Positions 19,311 to 28,091 are shown, numbered from the stretch's first letter. The stretch: 47,568 bases of DNA from Candidatus Binataceae bacterium (GCA_036495685.1 DASXMJ010000022.1:1-47568), one strand, 5' to 3'. A program made the numbers and translations. Notes: generated by a model from the letters alone, not told the origin.

Positions 19311-19562
19311 ATGACAGATTCCGACCTTAAAGCCGCAATTGAACATGAGAACAAAATGATCCGCCGGCTGCGGTTCCTGGTCGACCTGACCTTCGCAACC
19401 ATCGTGCAGGACTGCGACATGACTCTCGAGGAGGCCTGGCGGCACGTGCTGGCGCTCAAGGGCGCGGCGGTCTCGATGTTTCCGGGGAAGGAAGAGACCT
19501 TCGACCTTGTCTATCTGCCGCGATTTTCGCGCCTACTCCAGGAGCGTTTCGACGCGAACTAG
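19311..19562 (+). CDS. Small hypothetical protein, 83 aa
   Basis: Not recognised. An 83-residue soluble helical protein (MTDSDLKAAIEHENKMIRRLRFLVDL...DMTLEEAWRHVLALKGAAVSMFPGKEETFDLVYLPRFSRLL). The start is well supported: AAGGAG lies 7 nt before ATG 19311, which rules out the longer frame from 19263. It ends 30 bp before the nagA ATG on the same strand, so co-transcription is likely. Confidence 0.68.
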   Translation: MTDSDLKAAIEHENKMIRRLRFLVDLTFATIVQDCDMTLEEAWRHVLALKGAAVSMFPGKEETFDLVYLPRFSRLLQERFDAN

Positions 19563-19592
19563 TATGTGCACGCCGCGCACCACGACGGGACC

Positions 19593-20729
19593 ATGGCTCG
19601 TCACGGCTTGAGAACGCTGAGCGGCGAAATCGCACAGCCGGACGGGACGCTGACCCGCGGGCAAATCACCTTTTCCGATCGAATCGTCGAGGTTCACGCG
19701 GCACCGACCTCGAGCGACGATTACATCCTGCCCGGATTCGTCGACCTGCAGGTGAACGGAGCACACGGCGCCGGCGTGATGACGGCCTCACCCGAAGCGA
19801 TAGTCGGGATCGGCCGAAAGCTGGCGCCTGAGGGAACGACCGCGTGGCTGCCTACGGCGGTGACCGCGACCGTCGAGCGCATCGAGCAGGTGCATGCCGC
19901 TATCGCCCAAGCCACCTCGCTCGCGGCCGAGCAGAAAGGCCCGGCCGTGGCCGCCACGATTCTCGGTATGCATCTGGAAGGGCCGTTCATTTCGCCAAGG
20001 CGGCTCGGGGCGCATCCCCCGTTGAACCTCGAGCCGCGCGGCGAAGCGTTCGAGCGGCTGCGCGCGCTGCCAGCCGTGAAACTGGTAACGCTCGCGCCCG
20101 AGCTGCCGGGTGCGCTGGATGCCATCAAGCAGCTGACCGGACTCGGCGTAGCGGTTTCCCTCGGTCATACCGATGCGACGTTGGAAGAGGCGCGCGCGGG
20201 AGTGGCTGCTGGCGCGCGGATGTTCACCCACGTGTGCAACGCCATGCGTCCGCTGAACCATCGCGACCCCGGAGTGGTTGCGCTTGCGCTGGCGCCCTCC
20301 GCCGCCCGATCCGCCTTCATACCGGACGGCGTCCATGTGCATCCGGAGGTACTGCGGCTGGCCTGGCGGGCGCGCGGCACTCCGGGAATCGTCCTCACCA
20401 CCGACATGGTCCCGCTGGCGGGAACCGGGGGCGAGGCGAGTTGGGATGTAGGCTCCGGCCGGGCACGAATCGATCGTGGCGCCGCGCGGCTGGCGGACGG
20501 CACCCTTGCGGGAAGCATCATTTCGATGCTCGACGGCGTGCGCTTGATGCAGCGCGAAGTCGGGGTGCCGCTGGCCGAAGCAGCGGTTATGGCATCTACC
20601 AACCCGGCCGCGGTACTCGGGCTTCGCAATCGCGGGCAACTGGTGCCGAGCTGTTGGGCCGATCTGATAGTACTGAACCGTGCGCTCGAATTGCGGGCGG
20701 TATTCGTCGGCGGTCGCGAACTGAGTTGA
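19593..20729 (+). CDS. nagA: N-acetylglucosamine-6-phosphate deacetylase
   Basis: A 378-residue amidohydrolase. NagA removes acetate from GlcNAc-6-phosphate in amino-sugar and cell-wall recycling. Diagnostic motifs are GFVDLQVNG (Q and N at the degenerate first metal motif, as in E. coli NagA), HLEGPFIS with the metal-binding Glu, SLGHTDA, THVCNAM, and TTDMVP with the catalytic Asp. The C-terminus ADLIVLNRALELRAVFVGG closes the beta-sandwich. A GTG at 19566 in the same frame would add nine residues; ATG 19593 is preferred, though neither has a strong ribosome site. No nagB or PTS gene lies nearby. Confidence 0.88.
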   Translation: MARHGLRTLSGEIAQPDGTLTRGQITFSDRIVEVHAAPTSSDDYILPGFVDLQVNGAHGAGVMTASPEAIVGIGRKLAPEGTTAWLPTAVTATVERIEQVHAAIAQATSLAAEQKGPAVAATILGMHLEGPFISPRRLGAHPPLNLEPRGEAFERLRALPAVKLVTLAPELPGALDAIKQLTGLGVAVSLGHTDATLEEARAGVAAGARMFTHVCNAMRPLNHRDPGVVALALAPSAARSAFIPDGVHVHPEVLRLAWRARGTPGIVLTTDMVPLAGTGGEASWDVGSGRARIDRGAARLADGTLAGSIISMLDGVRLMQREVGVPLAEAAVMASTNPAAVLGLRNRGQLVPSCWADLIVLNRALELRAVFVGGRELS

Positions 20730-20757
20730 TTAGTCACCAGAAATGAGGTTAAGCAAA

Positions 20758-21606
20758 ATGCCTCTCAACAAGTCGTGCATCGGCAGAGAATTTGCTCCGG
20801 TAACCACCGAGGTCACCGCCGCCGCGATCCAAAAATATGCGCGAGCTTACAACGACGACAATCCGGCATTCTTTGAGGCGGCCCGGCCGGGTGGCCTGGT
20901 TGCACCGCCCATGTTCGCGGTGGTGGTAACCTGGAGCTCGACCCTCAACGCGGTAATGGACCCCGAGACGGGGGCCGACCTGCTGCGCCTGGTCCACGGC
21001 GAACAAGACATGTCTTTCCTGGCTCCGATTCGCCCCGGCGACCGGATTACCTCACGCGCAAAAATCACCGCGATTGATACCAAGGCGACGGGCGAAACGA
21101 TGACCGTCGACCTGAGCGCGGTGAATCAGAATGGGGTGGCGGTGAACCATTCAGTTTTCAGTGCATTCATTCGGGGGGGTGGCCGGCGCTCAAGCCCGCA
21201 AGAGACGCGTACTGATGAGCCACCGGGCGGCGAGCCCATGTTGACCGTTGCACAAAGCATCGATGCGGATCAGACCCTCCGTTACGCGGAAGCTTCGGGC
21301 GATCGCAATCCGATTCACGTCGATGAAAACGTGGCGCGAATGGCGGGCCTGCCTGGAATCATCGTGCACGGCCTTTGCACCATGGCTTTCACCTCGAAAG
21401 TCATGATCGACAATCTCTGCGACGGCGACCCCACCCGTCTTAAGCGGCTGCGCGTGCGATTTTCGCGTCCGGTGCGCCCGGGCGAAACGATCACCACCCG
21501 CGTGTGGCCCGAAGGAGAGCGGGAGGGACGTCGCGCTTTCGCATACCAGACCAGCGCAAGCGACGGTCAGGCCGTCATTCGCGGCGGGATCGCCGAAGTG
21601 TCTTAA
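20758..21606 (+). CDS. MaoC-family double hot-dog hydratase
   Basis: A 282-residue protein with two hot-dog domains. The N-terminal half (SCIGREFAPVTTEVTAAAIQKYARAYND) matches the MaoC_dehydrat_N domain. The C-terminal half carries the hydratase-2 signature YAEASGDRNPIHVDENVARMAGLPGIIVHGLC (about 180-210), with Asp and His as the catalytic pair. It should hydrate 2-enoyl-CoA or a similar thioester. A linker rich in Arg, Ser and Glu joins the two halves. ATG 20758 is preceded by GAGGT and is favoured over ATG 20743. Its position near an acyl-CoA dehydrogenase suggests acyl-CoA degradation. Confidence 0.85.
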   Translation: MPLNKSCIGREFAPVTTEVTAAAIQKYARAYNDDNPAFFEAARPGGLVAPPMFAVVVTWSSTLNAVMDPETGADLLRLVHGEQDMSFLAPIRPGDRITSRAKITAIDTKATGETMTVDLSAVNQNGVAVNHSVFSAFIRGGGRRSSPQETRTDEPPGGEPMLTVAQSIDADQTLRYAEASGDRNPIHVDENVARMAGLPGIIVHGLCTMAFTSKVMIDNLCDGDPTRLKRLRVRFSRPVRPGETITTRVWPEGEREGRRAFAYQTSASDGQAVIRGGIAEVS

Positions 21607-21695
21607 TCAGCGGCGCCGGCTACGGATGAAACCCCGAGCTGGCGTAGTTGAGCTGCGGAGTTTGGCTCCAGCTTCGTCGCGCCGAGGATGCTGCA

Positions 21696-22931
21696 GTGAA
21701 CATAACTCTGGGGCTTTCGCTTTCACTGAGCGGCAAATTCGCGCCGCTCGGACGTCAAATCGAGGACGCACTGCAGCTTTTCGTCGCCGACATCAACGCC
21801 GCCGGTGGAGTAATGATTGGCGCAGAACGCAGCTACTTTGCGTTGCGCTGCCACGACGATCGCAGCGAGCAAACCCGCTGCGCAGCGATCTATCGCGAGC
21901 TATGTGCAGGCACCGGCAGCGACATCGTGTTGGGACCTTACTCCAGCGAACTTACTGCAGTTGCCGCACCGATTGCGGAGGAACATGGCCGCGTGTTCAT
22001 TAATCACGCCGCTGCCGCCGACGGTATCTATCGACGCGGATACAAGATGATCGTGGGACTGCCAACTCCCGCCAGCCAATATCTCGACGAATTCATTCGC
22101 TTGCTTGCGTCGCTCAAGTTCTGGCGCAAGCGTCTGGCGCTAATCACCGAACCGACGGACTTCACACGTTCGCTCAGCATTGGCGCGCAGGCTTGCATAC
22201 GTGAGCCTCCGGTTCGGCGCAAAGGCGTGCGCCTGCGCGTCAAATGGGAGGAGCGGTTAGATTCGGGGCAGGCGAGCGAGGTGCTGGTGAGCACGCTGCG
22301 CCGGGATCGAATCAATTCACTGGTCAGTGCCGGCAGCTATGACCACGATCTAGCGGTGATGCGCGCGGTTCTCGATTCAGAACTCAATATCCCGGTGCTG
22401 GCGTGCGTCGCGGCCGGGCGGAGCAGATTCGGCACCGACCTTGGCGAGCGCGCGGAGGGAATCGTGGGAACCAGCCAGTGGGAGCCAGATTCGCAAGTTA
22501 TTCCCGAGCTGGGACCGAATTCCCGTGAGTTTGCGTATCGGATGCGCACCCAGACCCGCACCGCCACATGCGATTACGTCGCTGCACAGGCTTACGCGGC
22601 GGGGGTTCTGGCCGCCGATGTCATCGGGAAGCTTGGCACCTGCGACCAGGTGAGGATGCGCGAACAATTTTCGACGCTTCGAACCGGAACCCTGTTTGGC
22701 GCTTTCGAAATCGATCCCGAAACTGGCTGCCAGGTCGCGCATCACATGCTGACCGTGCAGTGGCACAAGGGCAGCAAGGTACCGATCGAGCCCCACCCGC
22801 CGCTCGGCGATCGCGGATCGAGCGAGTATTCCGCTGGATGGCGCCTCCTGGAGGCCGGCGCGCAGCTCTTGGGGTTAGGAAACCGCGGCAAACGCAACCG
22901 CGGCGACGGTTACGAACTGGATCGCAATTAA
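21696..22931 (+). CDS. Periplasmic-binding-protein type I (LivJ/AmiC-like), apparently without signal peptide
   Basis: A 411-residue ligand-binding domain of the branched-chain amino acid/amide type. From GTG 21696 it starts NITLGLSLSLSGKFAPLGRQIEDALQLFVADINAAGG, the conserved first strand and helix of the fold, followed by DDRSEQTRCAAIYRELC and DIVLGPYSSELTAAVA-like segments. GAGG precedes the GTG. The longer frame from 21648 does not add a hydrophobic signal sequence, so the protein may be cytoplasmic. No permease or ATPase gene accompanies it. It may be an orphan binding protein or a ligand sensor in the manner of AmiC. Confidence 0.75.
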   Translation: MNITLGLSLSLSGKFAPLGRQIEDALQLFVADINAAGGVMIGAERSYFALRCHDDRSEQTRCAAIYRELCAGTGSDIVLGPYSSELTAVAAPIAEEHGRVFINHAAAADGIYRRGYKMIVGLPTPASQYLDEFIRLLASLKFWRKRLALITEPTDFTRSLSIGAQACIREPPVRRKGVRLRVKWEERLDSGQASEVLVSTLRRDRINSLVSAGSYDHDLAVMRAVLDSELNIPVLACVAAGRSRFGTDLGERAEGIVGTSQWEPDSQVIPELGPNSREFAYRMRTQTRTATCDYVAAQAYAAGVLAADVIGKLGTCDQVRMREQFSTLRTGTLFGAFEIDPETGCQVAHHMLTVQWHKGSKVPIEPHPPLGDRGSSEYSAGWRLLEAGAQLLGLGNRGKRNRGDGYELDRN

Positions 22932-23069
22932 GTTCGCAAGCGGAATCCACCACATCGAAGTTTGCGAAAGTCGTTCACCGGGAGCGAGATTCCTTCGCGA
23001 GAGGTTTCCCCCAGAGCGTTGAACGCATCCGGGGTGGAGCGTCTTCCGGCCTCGGTCGGTGACTCAATC

Positions 23070-24353
23070 TCAGAAACTGCGCTGGTCGGGCGGTGGCTCC
23101 TGTCCCAGCTTTTTCGCCGAGGCAAGGGCGGCCGAGCGGAAGATACCGTGCGCCATGGTGGAGATCGCTCTTTCGGCGCGAGCTTCGTAAATGGAGACCC
23201 GCGCCTGGTGCGCTGGACGATCATCCGGAGCCGCGGCGACGGCCCAATCGACTAGGTGCGCGGCAAGAGCCAACTCGCCTGCCACGAGTTTTTCCAACGC
23301 CCGCGTGACAATTTTATCGACTCCACCCGCCAGCGCCGCAATCTCGCGACCCCGCTCAGCGTCGGTTGCGGGCTGCAGGTTTGAGGGAACGCCGTCATAC
23401 CATCCGCCTTCCAGTCGCCAGATGTTGCGCACGATGAACTCGGGATCATCGTAGACCGGCTGGAGGTACGGTTTCTCGGCCAGATCGGGTCGCGGCTTGA
23501 CCGCGTGGATTATCTCGTCAAGCGTCGCGTCCGCGTTCATCATCGCGACGGTCGTATCGTAGAGACCCTGAAGAAACTCGGCGGTGTCGTTGAGCATCCG
23601 TCTCACGGTCAGCGCGCCGAACACCGGGTAGCCGTGGCCAGGCACCAGCACTTCCGCGCCCAGTTTGCTCATCGCGCGGAGCGCCTCGGCCCAATCGCGT
23701 GCGTAGCGCTGGACCTTCTGTGGATTGCCCGCGTTGGGCACCGCCCAGATGATGAAATCTCCGGTGCACAGCACTTTACGCTGCGGAATGTAGACCCAAC
23801 AGTGGTCGTCGGTCTCGCCGCGCGCGTGATGACATTCGAATTTGTGATCACCCGCAACCACGTTGAGCTGATTGTCGAAATAGGTGTCGGGGTACACGTA
23901 CTCGGTAGGCCATTGCGACTGGCGGCTGAACTGACGCGTGTTGACCGCGCTGTTATAACCGAGGGTCCGCTTGTAGCGGTCGAAGCGTGCCGCCACGGCG
24001 CGGTGCCCGACCACGCGTGGGCGCGCGAGGTTGTTCTTGCGCGCCTCGGCGAGCAGCGCCGGAGTGCCACAGGCATGGTCGACGTGTCCATGGGTATAGA
24101 TCGCGGTGTTCACCCGCTCCGGGGAAAACTTGCGCAGCAGTTCGAGAGTAGCGGACTGATTGAAGTAGGCCCCGGTATCGATCAGCACCAGCCCTTCGCG
24201 GGTTTTAATAGCGGTGACGTTCGCGAACCAGCGGTAGAACATCACGCCGTCGGCGACTTCCTCGCTCTCGCCGGTCGCCATGAGCGGGTGAAGCTGGCGC
24301 GTTGAAATTTCGCCACGGATCAGTTTTTCGGAGGTCTCCCTGACTACGCCCAT
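23070..24353 (-). CDS. Metallo-beta-lactamase-fold hydrolase, alkyl-sulfatase-like
   Basis: A 427-residue protein with the binuclear zinc motif THGHVDHACG (H88, H90, D92, H93) in the N-terminal half, further ligands at HARGETDDH and LCTGDFI, and PGHGYP. The C-terminal part (about 300-400: MNADATLDEIIHAVKPRPDLAEKPYLQPVYDDPEFIVRNIW) matches the alkyl-sulfatase dimerisation domain. A role in cleaving alkyl sulfates or related esters is possible. There is no signal peptide from ATG 24353. The upstream HAD gene lies on the same strand, 143 bp away. Confidence 0.8.
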   Translation of the reverse strand: MGVVRETSEKLIRGEISTRQLHPLMATGESEEVADGVMFYRWFANVTAIKTREGLVLIDTGAYFNQSATLELLRKFSPERVNTAIYTHGHVDHACGTPALLAEARKNNLARPRVVGHRAVAARFDRYKRTLGYNSAVNTRQFSRQSQWPTEYVYPDTYFDNQLNVVAGDHKFECHHARGETDDHCWVYIPQRKVLCTGDFIIWAVPNAGNPQKVQRYARDWAEALRAMSKLGAEVLVPGHGYPVFGALTVRRMLNDTAEFLQGLYDTTVAMMNADATLDEIIHAVKPRPDLAEKPYLQPVYDDPEFIVRNIWRLEGGWYDGVPSNLQPATDAERGREIAALAGGVDKIVTRALEKLVAGELALAAHLVDWAVAAAPDDRPAHQARVSIYEARAERAISTMAHGIFRSAALASAKKLGQEPPPDQRSF

Positions 24354-24496
24354 AGGCTTGTCGACCGGGCGGATTATCCGCCCCGTACTCGCGGCCGCGC
24401 AACCGCCGACGACTTGCAAACGAGGGTTGGTCGGTCCACGCCCCCAACTGCATACCCTCTCCGGTAATTTCCGATAGACCGGTGTCTACAACACAG

Positions 24497-25210
24497 CTAA
24501 CTCAATGGATGCAGTTGGCCGACGTGACGAATCTTGCGATGTTCTACCCAGTGATAGCGATCATGCTGGTCGATGAGTGCCCCTTCGATTCCTGCCGCGC
24601 GCGCACCAACCATATCGATCGAGTAGATATCTCCGGCGAAACGCGCCTCTTTGGGTGTCACGCCCAGGCGTTCAAGAGCGATATGAAAAATTCGCGGATC
24701 GGGTTTGGCCACGCCGACCACGTGCGAGTCCACGATGGTGTCGAAAAACGGCGCGAGCCCAAAGTCTTTCGCATCTCTCTCGACGTTGCCGTCCGCGTTC
24801 GAGACGACCGCCAGTTTGAACCCCTGCGACTTGAGCCGCTCCAGCGCTTCAACAGTTCCGGGCCTCACCACATGCCACAGGGTCCGCTCGCGATGAATCT
24901 CTTGGAAGCGCACAGCGTACCCGGGCACTTCCTCCTCGGGAATTCCTGCCGCGCGCATCCAGCCGCGGAAGAATTGTTGGTAGCCGTCGTTCACGTCGCC
25001 TCGACGCTCGCCCATCATGAACCGATCGAGCATCGCACGGCCCTGGTACTCCGCATACTCAAGCGCGAGCGCATCGAGTTTGCGCCCCGAACGACTGAAC
25101 TCGTGCGCGAGTAATTCGTAATCGAGAAACGCCAGCGTTCCGCCAAAGTCGAACAGCAGTGCTTTGACCGCCGACGCCCGCGAAGAGCCTGATTTTTCCT
25201 GCGCTGCCAT
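24497..25210 (-). CDS. HAD-superfamily hydrolase-like protein
   Basis: A 237-residue HAD fold. Motif I is D21-F-G-G-T, motif II is VVSNADG, the motif III Lys is in VGVAKPDPRIF, and motif IV is GDIYSIDMVGARAAG. The cap (about 35-110) is helical, type C1. Motif I has Gly in place of the second Asp (DxD), the usual general acid/base of phosphatases. The same DFGGT form occurs in many HAD members, and it makes plain phosphatase activity doubtful. The substrate is unknown. It is divergent from ribE. Confidence 0.8.
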   Translation of the reverse strand: MAAQEKSGSSRASAVKALLFDFGGTLAFLDYELLAHEFSRSGRKLDALALEYAEYQGRAMLDRFMMGERRGDVNDGYQQFFRGWMRAAGIPEEEVPGYAVRFQEIHRERTLWHVVRPGTVEALERLKSQGFKLAVVSNADGNVERDAKDFGLAPFFDTIVDSHVVGVAKPDPRIFHIALERLGVTPKEARFAGDIYSIDMVGARAAGIEGALIDQHDRYHWVEHRKIRHVGQLHPLS

Positions 25211-25338
25211 GGTGATGAGCTTAGAGGTCCGAGGTTACGAGCGCTATATCCCAAGCCGCGCTCCCCGGCTTAAACACAGCCCTAACTCGGTCTCAAATCG
25301 CCGAAGACATCGCTGGCGGTCGGACAGCCTCTCGTTAT

Positions 25339-25384
25339 GGTACCGGCGCAAGCCGGGAAGCTAGCCCAATGGGCGATAGTGACC
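25339..25384 (+). other. Candidate structured RNA leader upstream of ribE
   Basis: The bases can fold as a small three-way junction. GGT (25339-25341) pairs with ACC (25382-25384). Inside are a perfect hairpin CCGGC-GCAA-GCCGG with a GNRA tetraloop (25343-25356) and GCCC-AAT-GGGC (25364-25374). It lies about 115 nt before the ribE start. It does not match the FMN riboswitch consensus, and chance folding in GC-rich DNA is possible. Confidence 0.25.
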
Positions 25385-25497
25385 GGTGTTTGGGGCAGAC
25401 CCGTACCCGGGTTGCTTCACCGTCTGGCGAAAAGATAAGATTTTTCTGGATTTTTTGCTTTGCCCACTCGCACCGCGGATCATAAGTGGAAGGCGCA

Positions 25498-26136
25498 ATG
25501 TACACCGGAATAATCGAAGACTTGGGCAGCATCGCTAGTGTCAAGCGCGTTCCGCAGGGCGCGGTGATGACGGTCAAAACCGCGCTGCCTCTGAGTAAGA
25601 TCGATATTGGCGATTCGATTTGCTTTAACGGGGTCTGCGTTACGGTCGTGGCGAAAGGACGGGGAAAAATTTCCGCCGACCTTTCCGCCGAGACCCTGCG
25701 CCGCTCGACCTTGGGCAAGCTCAAGGCCGGAGACCGGATTAACCTCGAGCGATGCCTCACGATGGACAAGCTGCTCAGTGGCCACCTGGTGGCCGGGCAC
25801 GTGGATGGCGTCGCGCGGATCGTTTCCGTCAAGCCCGAGGGGAGCTCGCGGCTCTTCACCTTCGAGGCGCCGGCCAGCGAGGTTCGGTACCTGGTGGAGA
25901 AAGGATCCGTGGCGCTCGACGGAATCAGCCTGACCTGTTTCGCGATCAAGGGCCGTCAATTTTCGGTGGCGCTGATTCCGCATACCCTCAAGGTCACCAC
26001 GCTTGGCGACCGAAAAGCTGGCGACAAGGTAAACTTCGAAAGCGACATGTTGGTCAAGTACGTCGAGAAGATGCTGGTCCAGCGGGGATTCGCCTCCCTC
26101 GCGTCGGCGCAGGCCCAGGCGGGAGCCGCGCGATGA
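25498..26136 (+). CDS. ribE: Riboflavin synthase alpha chain
   Basis: A 212-residue riboflavin synthase (dismutation of two 6,7-dimethyl-8-ribityllumazines). It has the expected two tandem lumazine-binding barrels: MYTGIIEDLGSIASV...GDSICFNGVCVTV (1-90) and LSGHLVAGHVDGVARI...GSVALDGISLTC (95-190). ATG 25498 (MYTGIIE) is the family start, preceded by GGAAGG; a frame-consistent upstream ATG at 25486 adds four residues. Other rib genes are absent from the window. Its stop overlaps the start of the Rrf2 regulator (ATGA). Confidence 0.95.
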   Translation: MYTGIIEDLGSIASVKRVPQGAVMTVKTALPLSKIDIGDSICFNGVCVTVVAKGRGKISADLSAETLRRSTLGKLKAGDRINLERCLTMDKLLSGHLVAGHVDGVARIVSVKPEGSSRLFTFEAPASEVRYLVEKGSVALDGISLTCFAIKGRQFSVALIPHTLKVTTLGDRKAGDKVNFESDMLVKYVEKMLVQRGFASLASAQAQAGAAR

Positions 26137-26600
26137 GCCTGATGCAGATACCGCGCAAGATCGAGTACGCGTTGCGTGCAATGATCTACCTCGCGGATCG
26201 TCCGGCGGGAGTCGCGCGCGGAAGCGAAATCGCCCGGCACGAACAGATTCCCAAGTACTACCTGGAGAAAGTGATTCGCGACCTGATGCGACGTGGACTG
26301 GTCCAGGCGCGGCGCGGCCCCGGTGGCGGCTATCAGCTCGCGCGCTCCGCCCCGCAGATCACCTTCCGCGACATCATCGAGGCGGTCGAAGGTCCGATCA
26401 CACTCAACATCTGCACCGACGGATCCAGTTCGTGCGCGCTGCAGCCGACCTGCAGGATGTACCGGGTCTGGGAGAAAGGGCAGCGCGTGCTGCTGGAAGT
26501 GTTCTCTGATACTTCGCTGTCTGAAGTCGCATCGAGTAAGGCTCCAGGTAGTCCCCTCACCGGTGGGACAGCTCGGTCCGAATCGGTCGGCAAACAATAA
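26133..26600 (+). CDS. Rrf2-family transcriptional regulator with putative Fe-S site
   Basis: A 155-residue Rrf2 regulator. The winged helix (about 5-70) ends in the RRGPGGGYQLAR wing typical of the family. Three Cys, C94, C101 and C107, sit in the loop where IscR and NsrR bind an Fe-S cluster; spacing is x6 then x5, against x5/x5 in IscR. A polar C-terminal extension follows. The ATG overlaps the ribE stop (ATGA), so the two proteins are co-translated. It could sense iron, nitric oxide or redox state; the target genes are unknown. Confidence 0.85.
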   Translation: MSLMQIPRKIEYALRAMIYLADRPAGVARGSEIARHEQIPKYYLEKVIRDLMRRGLVQARRGPGGGYQLARSAPQITFRDIIEAVEGPITLNICTDGSSSCALQPTCRMYRVWEKGQRVLLEVFSDTSLSEVASSKAPGSPLTGGTARSESVGKQ

Positions 26601-26665
26601 CCAGTGTTCTCTGCGGAACTCTCCATCTTGCCGGGTCCAGCCCGCCGTGAGCCGGGCATCCAGCG

Positions 26666-27838
26666 GTGAACGACCCGTCATCGGTTTCTCAGCCCGCGGG
26701 CGAACGGTCGCGCACTCGCAGCTTTTCCGAGGAAAGCTTCTATCTCGAGGAGTTCTACGGTAAGAGCCTGCTGTTCGCGATGGTTCCGCCGGCCGGCACT
26801 CGCATCAGCGACTTCAACTCACTGTTACATACGCTGCGTCATCTCAAGAAGAACCAGACCCGCTGCATCGTGATCGTTTCTCGGAGCGCGCTGCCCAAGC
26901 TCCTGCGCCGGATGGGCCGGCACGCGCCAAGCGGACCAGTGCCGGTGTTTAATCCCTCGGTCGGCGTGCGCTCGCGCCCTTATCCGCCCGATGGCGCCGT
27001 AGCCCAAATCTGGGAAGGGTTGCGTGCGGGCTCTATAGTGGTCGCCTCGACCAGCGATGAGGAGGAAGACGACCTGGTGGTGTTCGCGCAAGAGCTGGCC
27101 AGCCGGCTGCGCGTCTTCAAACTTATCTTTCTCGATCGCCAGGATGGGCTCGTCGATCGCAAAGGCAATCGGCTATCCTTCGTCGAAAGCAAACGGATCC
27201 CGCGCACGACGCGGGGAATCCGCTCGCGGGTACGACGGGCGATAATTCGCTCCGCCGCGCGCGCTCTCAAAGACGGGGTCGGCTCCGTGAACCTGGTCGC
27301 CCCGCGCGACGTGTACGAAGAACTGTTCAGCTTTATCGGGGCAGGGACCTTGTTCACTGAAACTCCCTACGGTCACGTGCAGCCGATTTCCATCGATGAC
27401 TTCGAAGAAGTCGAAGCGCTCATTATGCGCGGGCAGAGTGAAGGCTCTCTGCTGTCCCGCAGCGAGGAGCAGATCGCGAAGATCCTTCCCTCGTGCTTCG
27501 GCTACCGAATCGGCGATGAACACCTGGCCGGGATTTGTGCACTGCTGACCGATCCGTATCGGCGGGAACGCGCGGGCGAGATCACCGCCCTGTACACGCT
27601 CACCCGCTTCCAGGGCGAAGGGGTAGCCGTGGAGCTGGTCAAGGAGGTGGTGAGCGAGGCACGGGCGCGAATGCTGCGGTATGTGTTTGCATGCACCAGC
27701 GAAGAGCGTGCGGCTCGGTTTTTCAGTCGCCTCAAGTTCCGCCGGGTCGGAGCCAAAGAAGTACCGGCATCGAAGTGGCGCGGTTACGATCGGACGCGGA
27801 TCGGGAGACTCAGCATCTTCCACTACAAGTTGGACTGA
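26666..27838 (+). CDS. N-acetylglutamate-synthase-like protein (degenerate amino-acid-kinase domain + GNAT)
   Basis: A 390-residue protein arranged like ArgA. Residues about 25-230 form an amino-acid-kinase-like domain lacking the usual N-terminal Lys/Gly-rich phosphate loop. About 230-390 is a GNAT acetyltransferase, beginning ELFSFIGAGTLFTE (compare the GVGTLV element of ArgA). It includes RSEEQIAKILPSCFGYRIGDEHLAGICAL and ends with the ArgA-like VPASKWRGYDRTR-S pattern. The likely reaction is acetyl transfer from acetyl-CoA to glutamate, the first step of arginine synthesis. GTG 26666 lacks a strong ribosome site. It is 65 bp after the Rrf2 gene. A paralogue with another acceptor cannot be excluded. 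Confidence 0.75.
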   Translation: MNDPSSVSQPAGERSRTRSFSEESFYLEEFYGKSLLFAMVPPAGTRISDFNSLLHTLRHLKKNQTRCIVIVSRSALPKLLRRMGRHAPSGPVPVFNPSVGVRSRPYPPDGAVAQIWEGLRAGSIVVASTSDEEEDDLVVFAQELASRLRVFKLIFLDRQDGLVDRKGNRLSFVESKRIPRTTRGIRSRVRRAIIRSAARALKDGVGSVNLVAPRDVYEELFSFIGAGTLFTETPYGHVQPISIDDFEEVEALIMRGQSEGSLLSRSEEQIAKILPSCFGYRIGDEHLAGICALLTDPYRRERAGEITALYTLTRFQGEGVAVELVKEVVSEARARMLRYVFACTSEERAARFFSRLKFRRVGAKEVPASKWRGYDRTRIGRLSIFHYKLD

Positions 27839-28091
27839 GAATGGGAGTGCGAACCAAGCCGACACCTTGGCGCAAACCGCACCGGAGAGTTCCCGGGCGC
27901 AGGGAGCGGAACTCCGCTCGCGACACTTCTGTTTTCCGGTCAGCGCCGTGGCCCGCCGAAGATTGGCCGATCATAGAACCGTGCAACCAGTCTACCCGGG
28001 TCCCGACTACCACTGCGGGCCGGGGTGAGGCTGCGGTGCACCCGCCGGTAAGGAAACTCGCTCGAACGCAACCCCGATGTCTGGATAGCTC

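Noticed and set aside
25339..25497. FMN or cobalamin riboswitch before ribE
   Set aside because: Key conserved elements of both classes are absent; kept only as an unassigned structured candidate.
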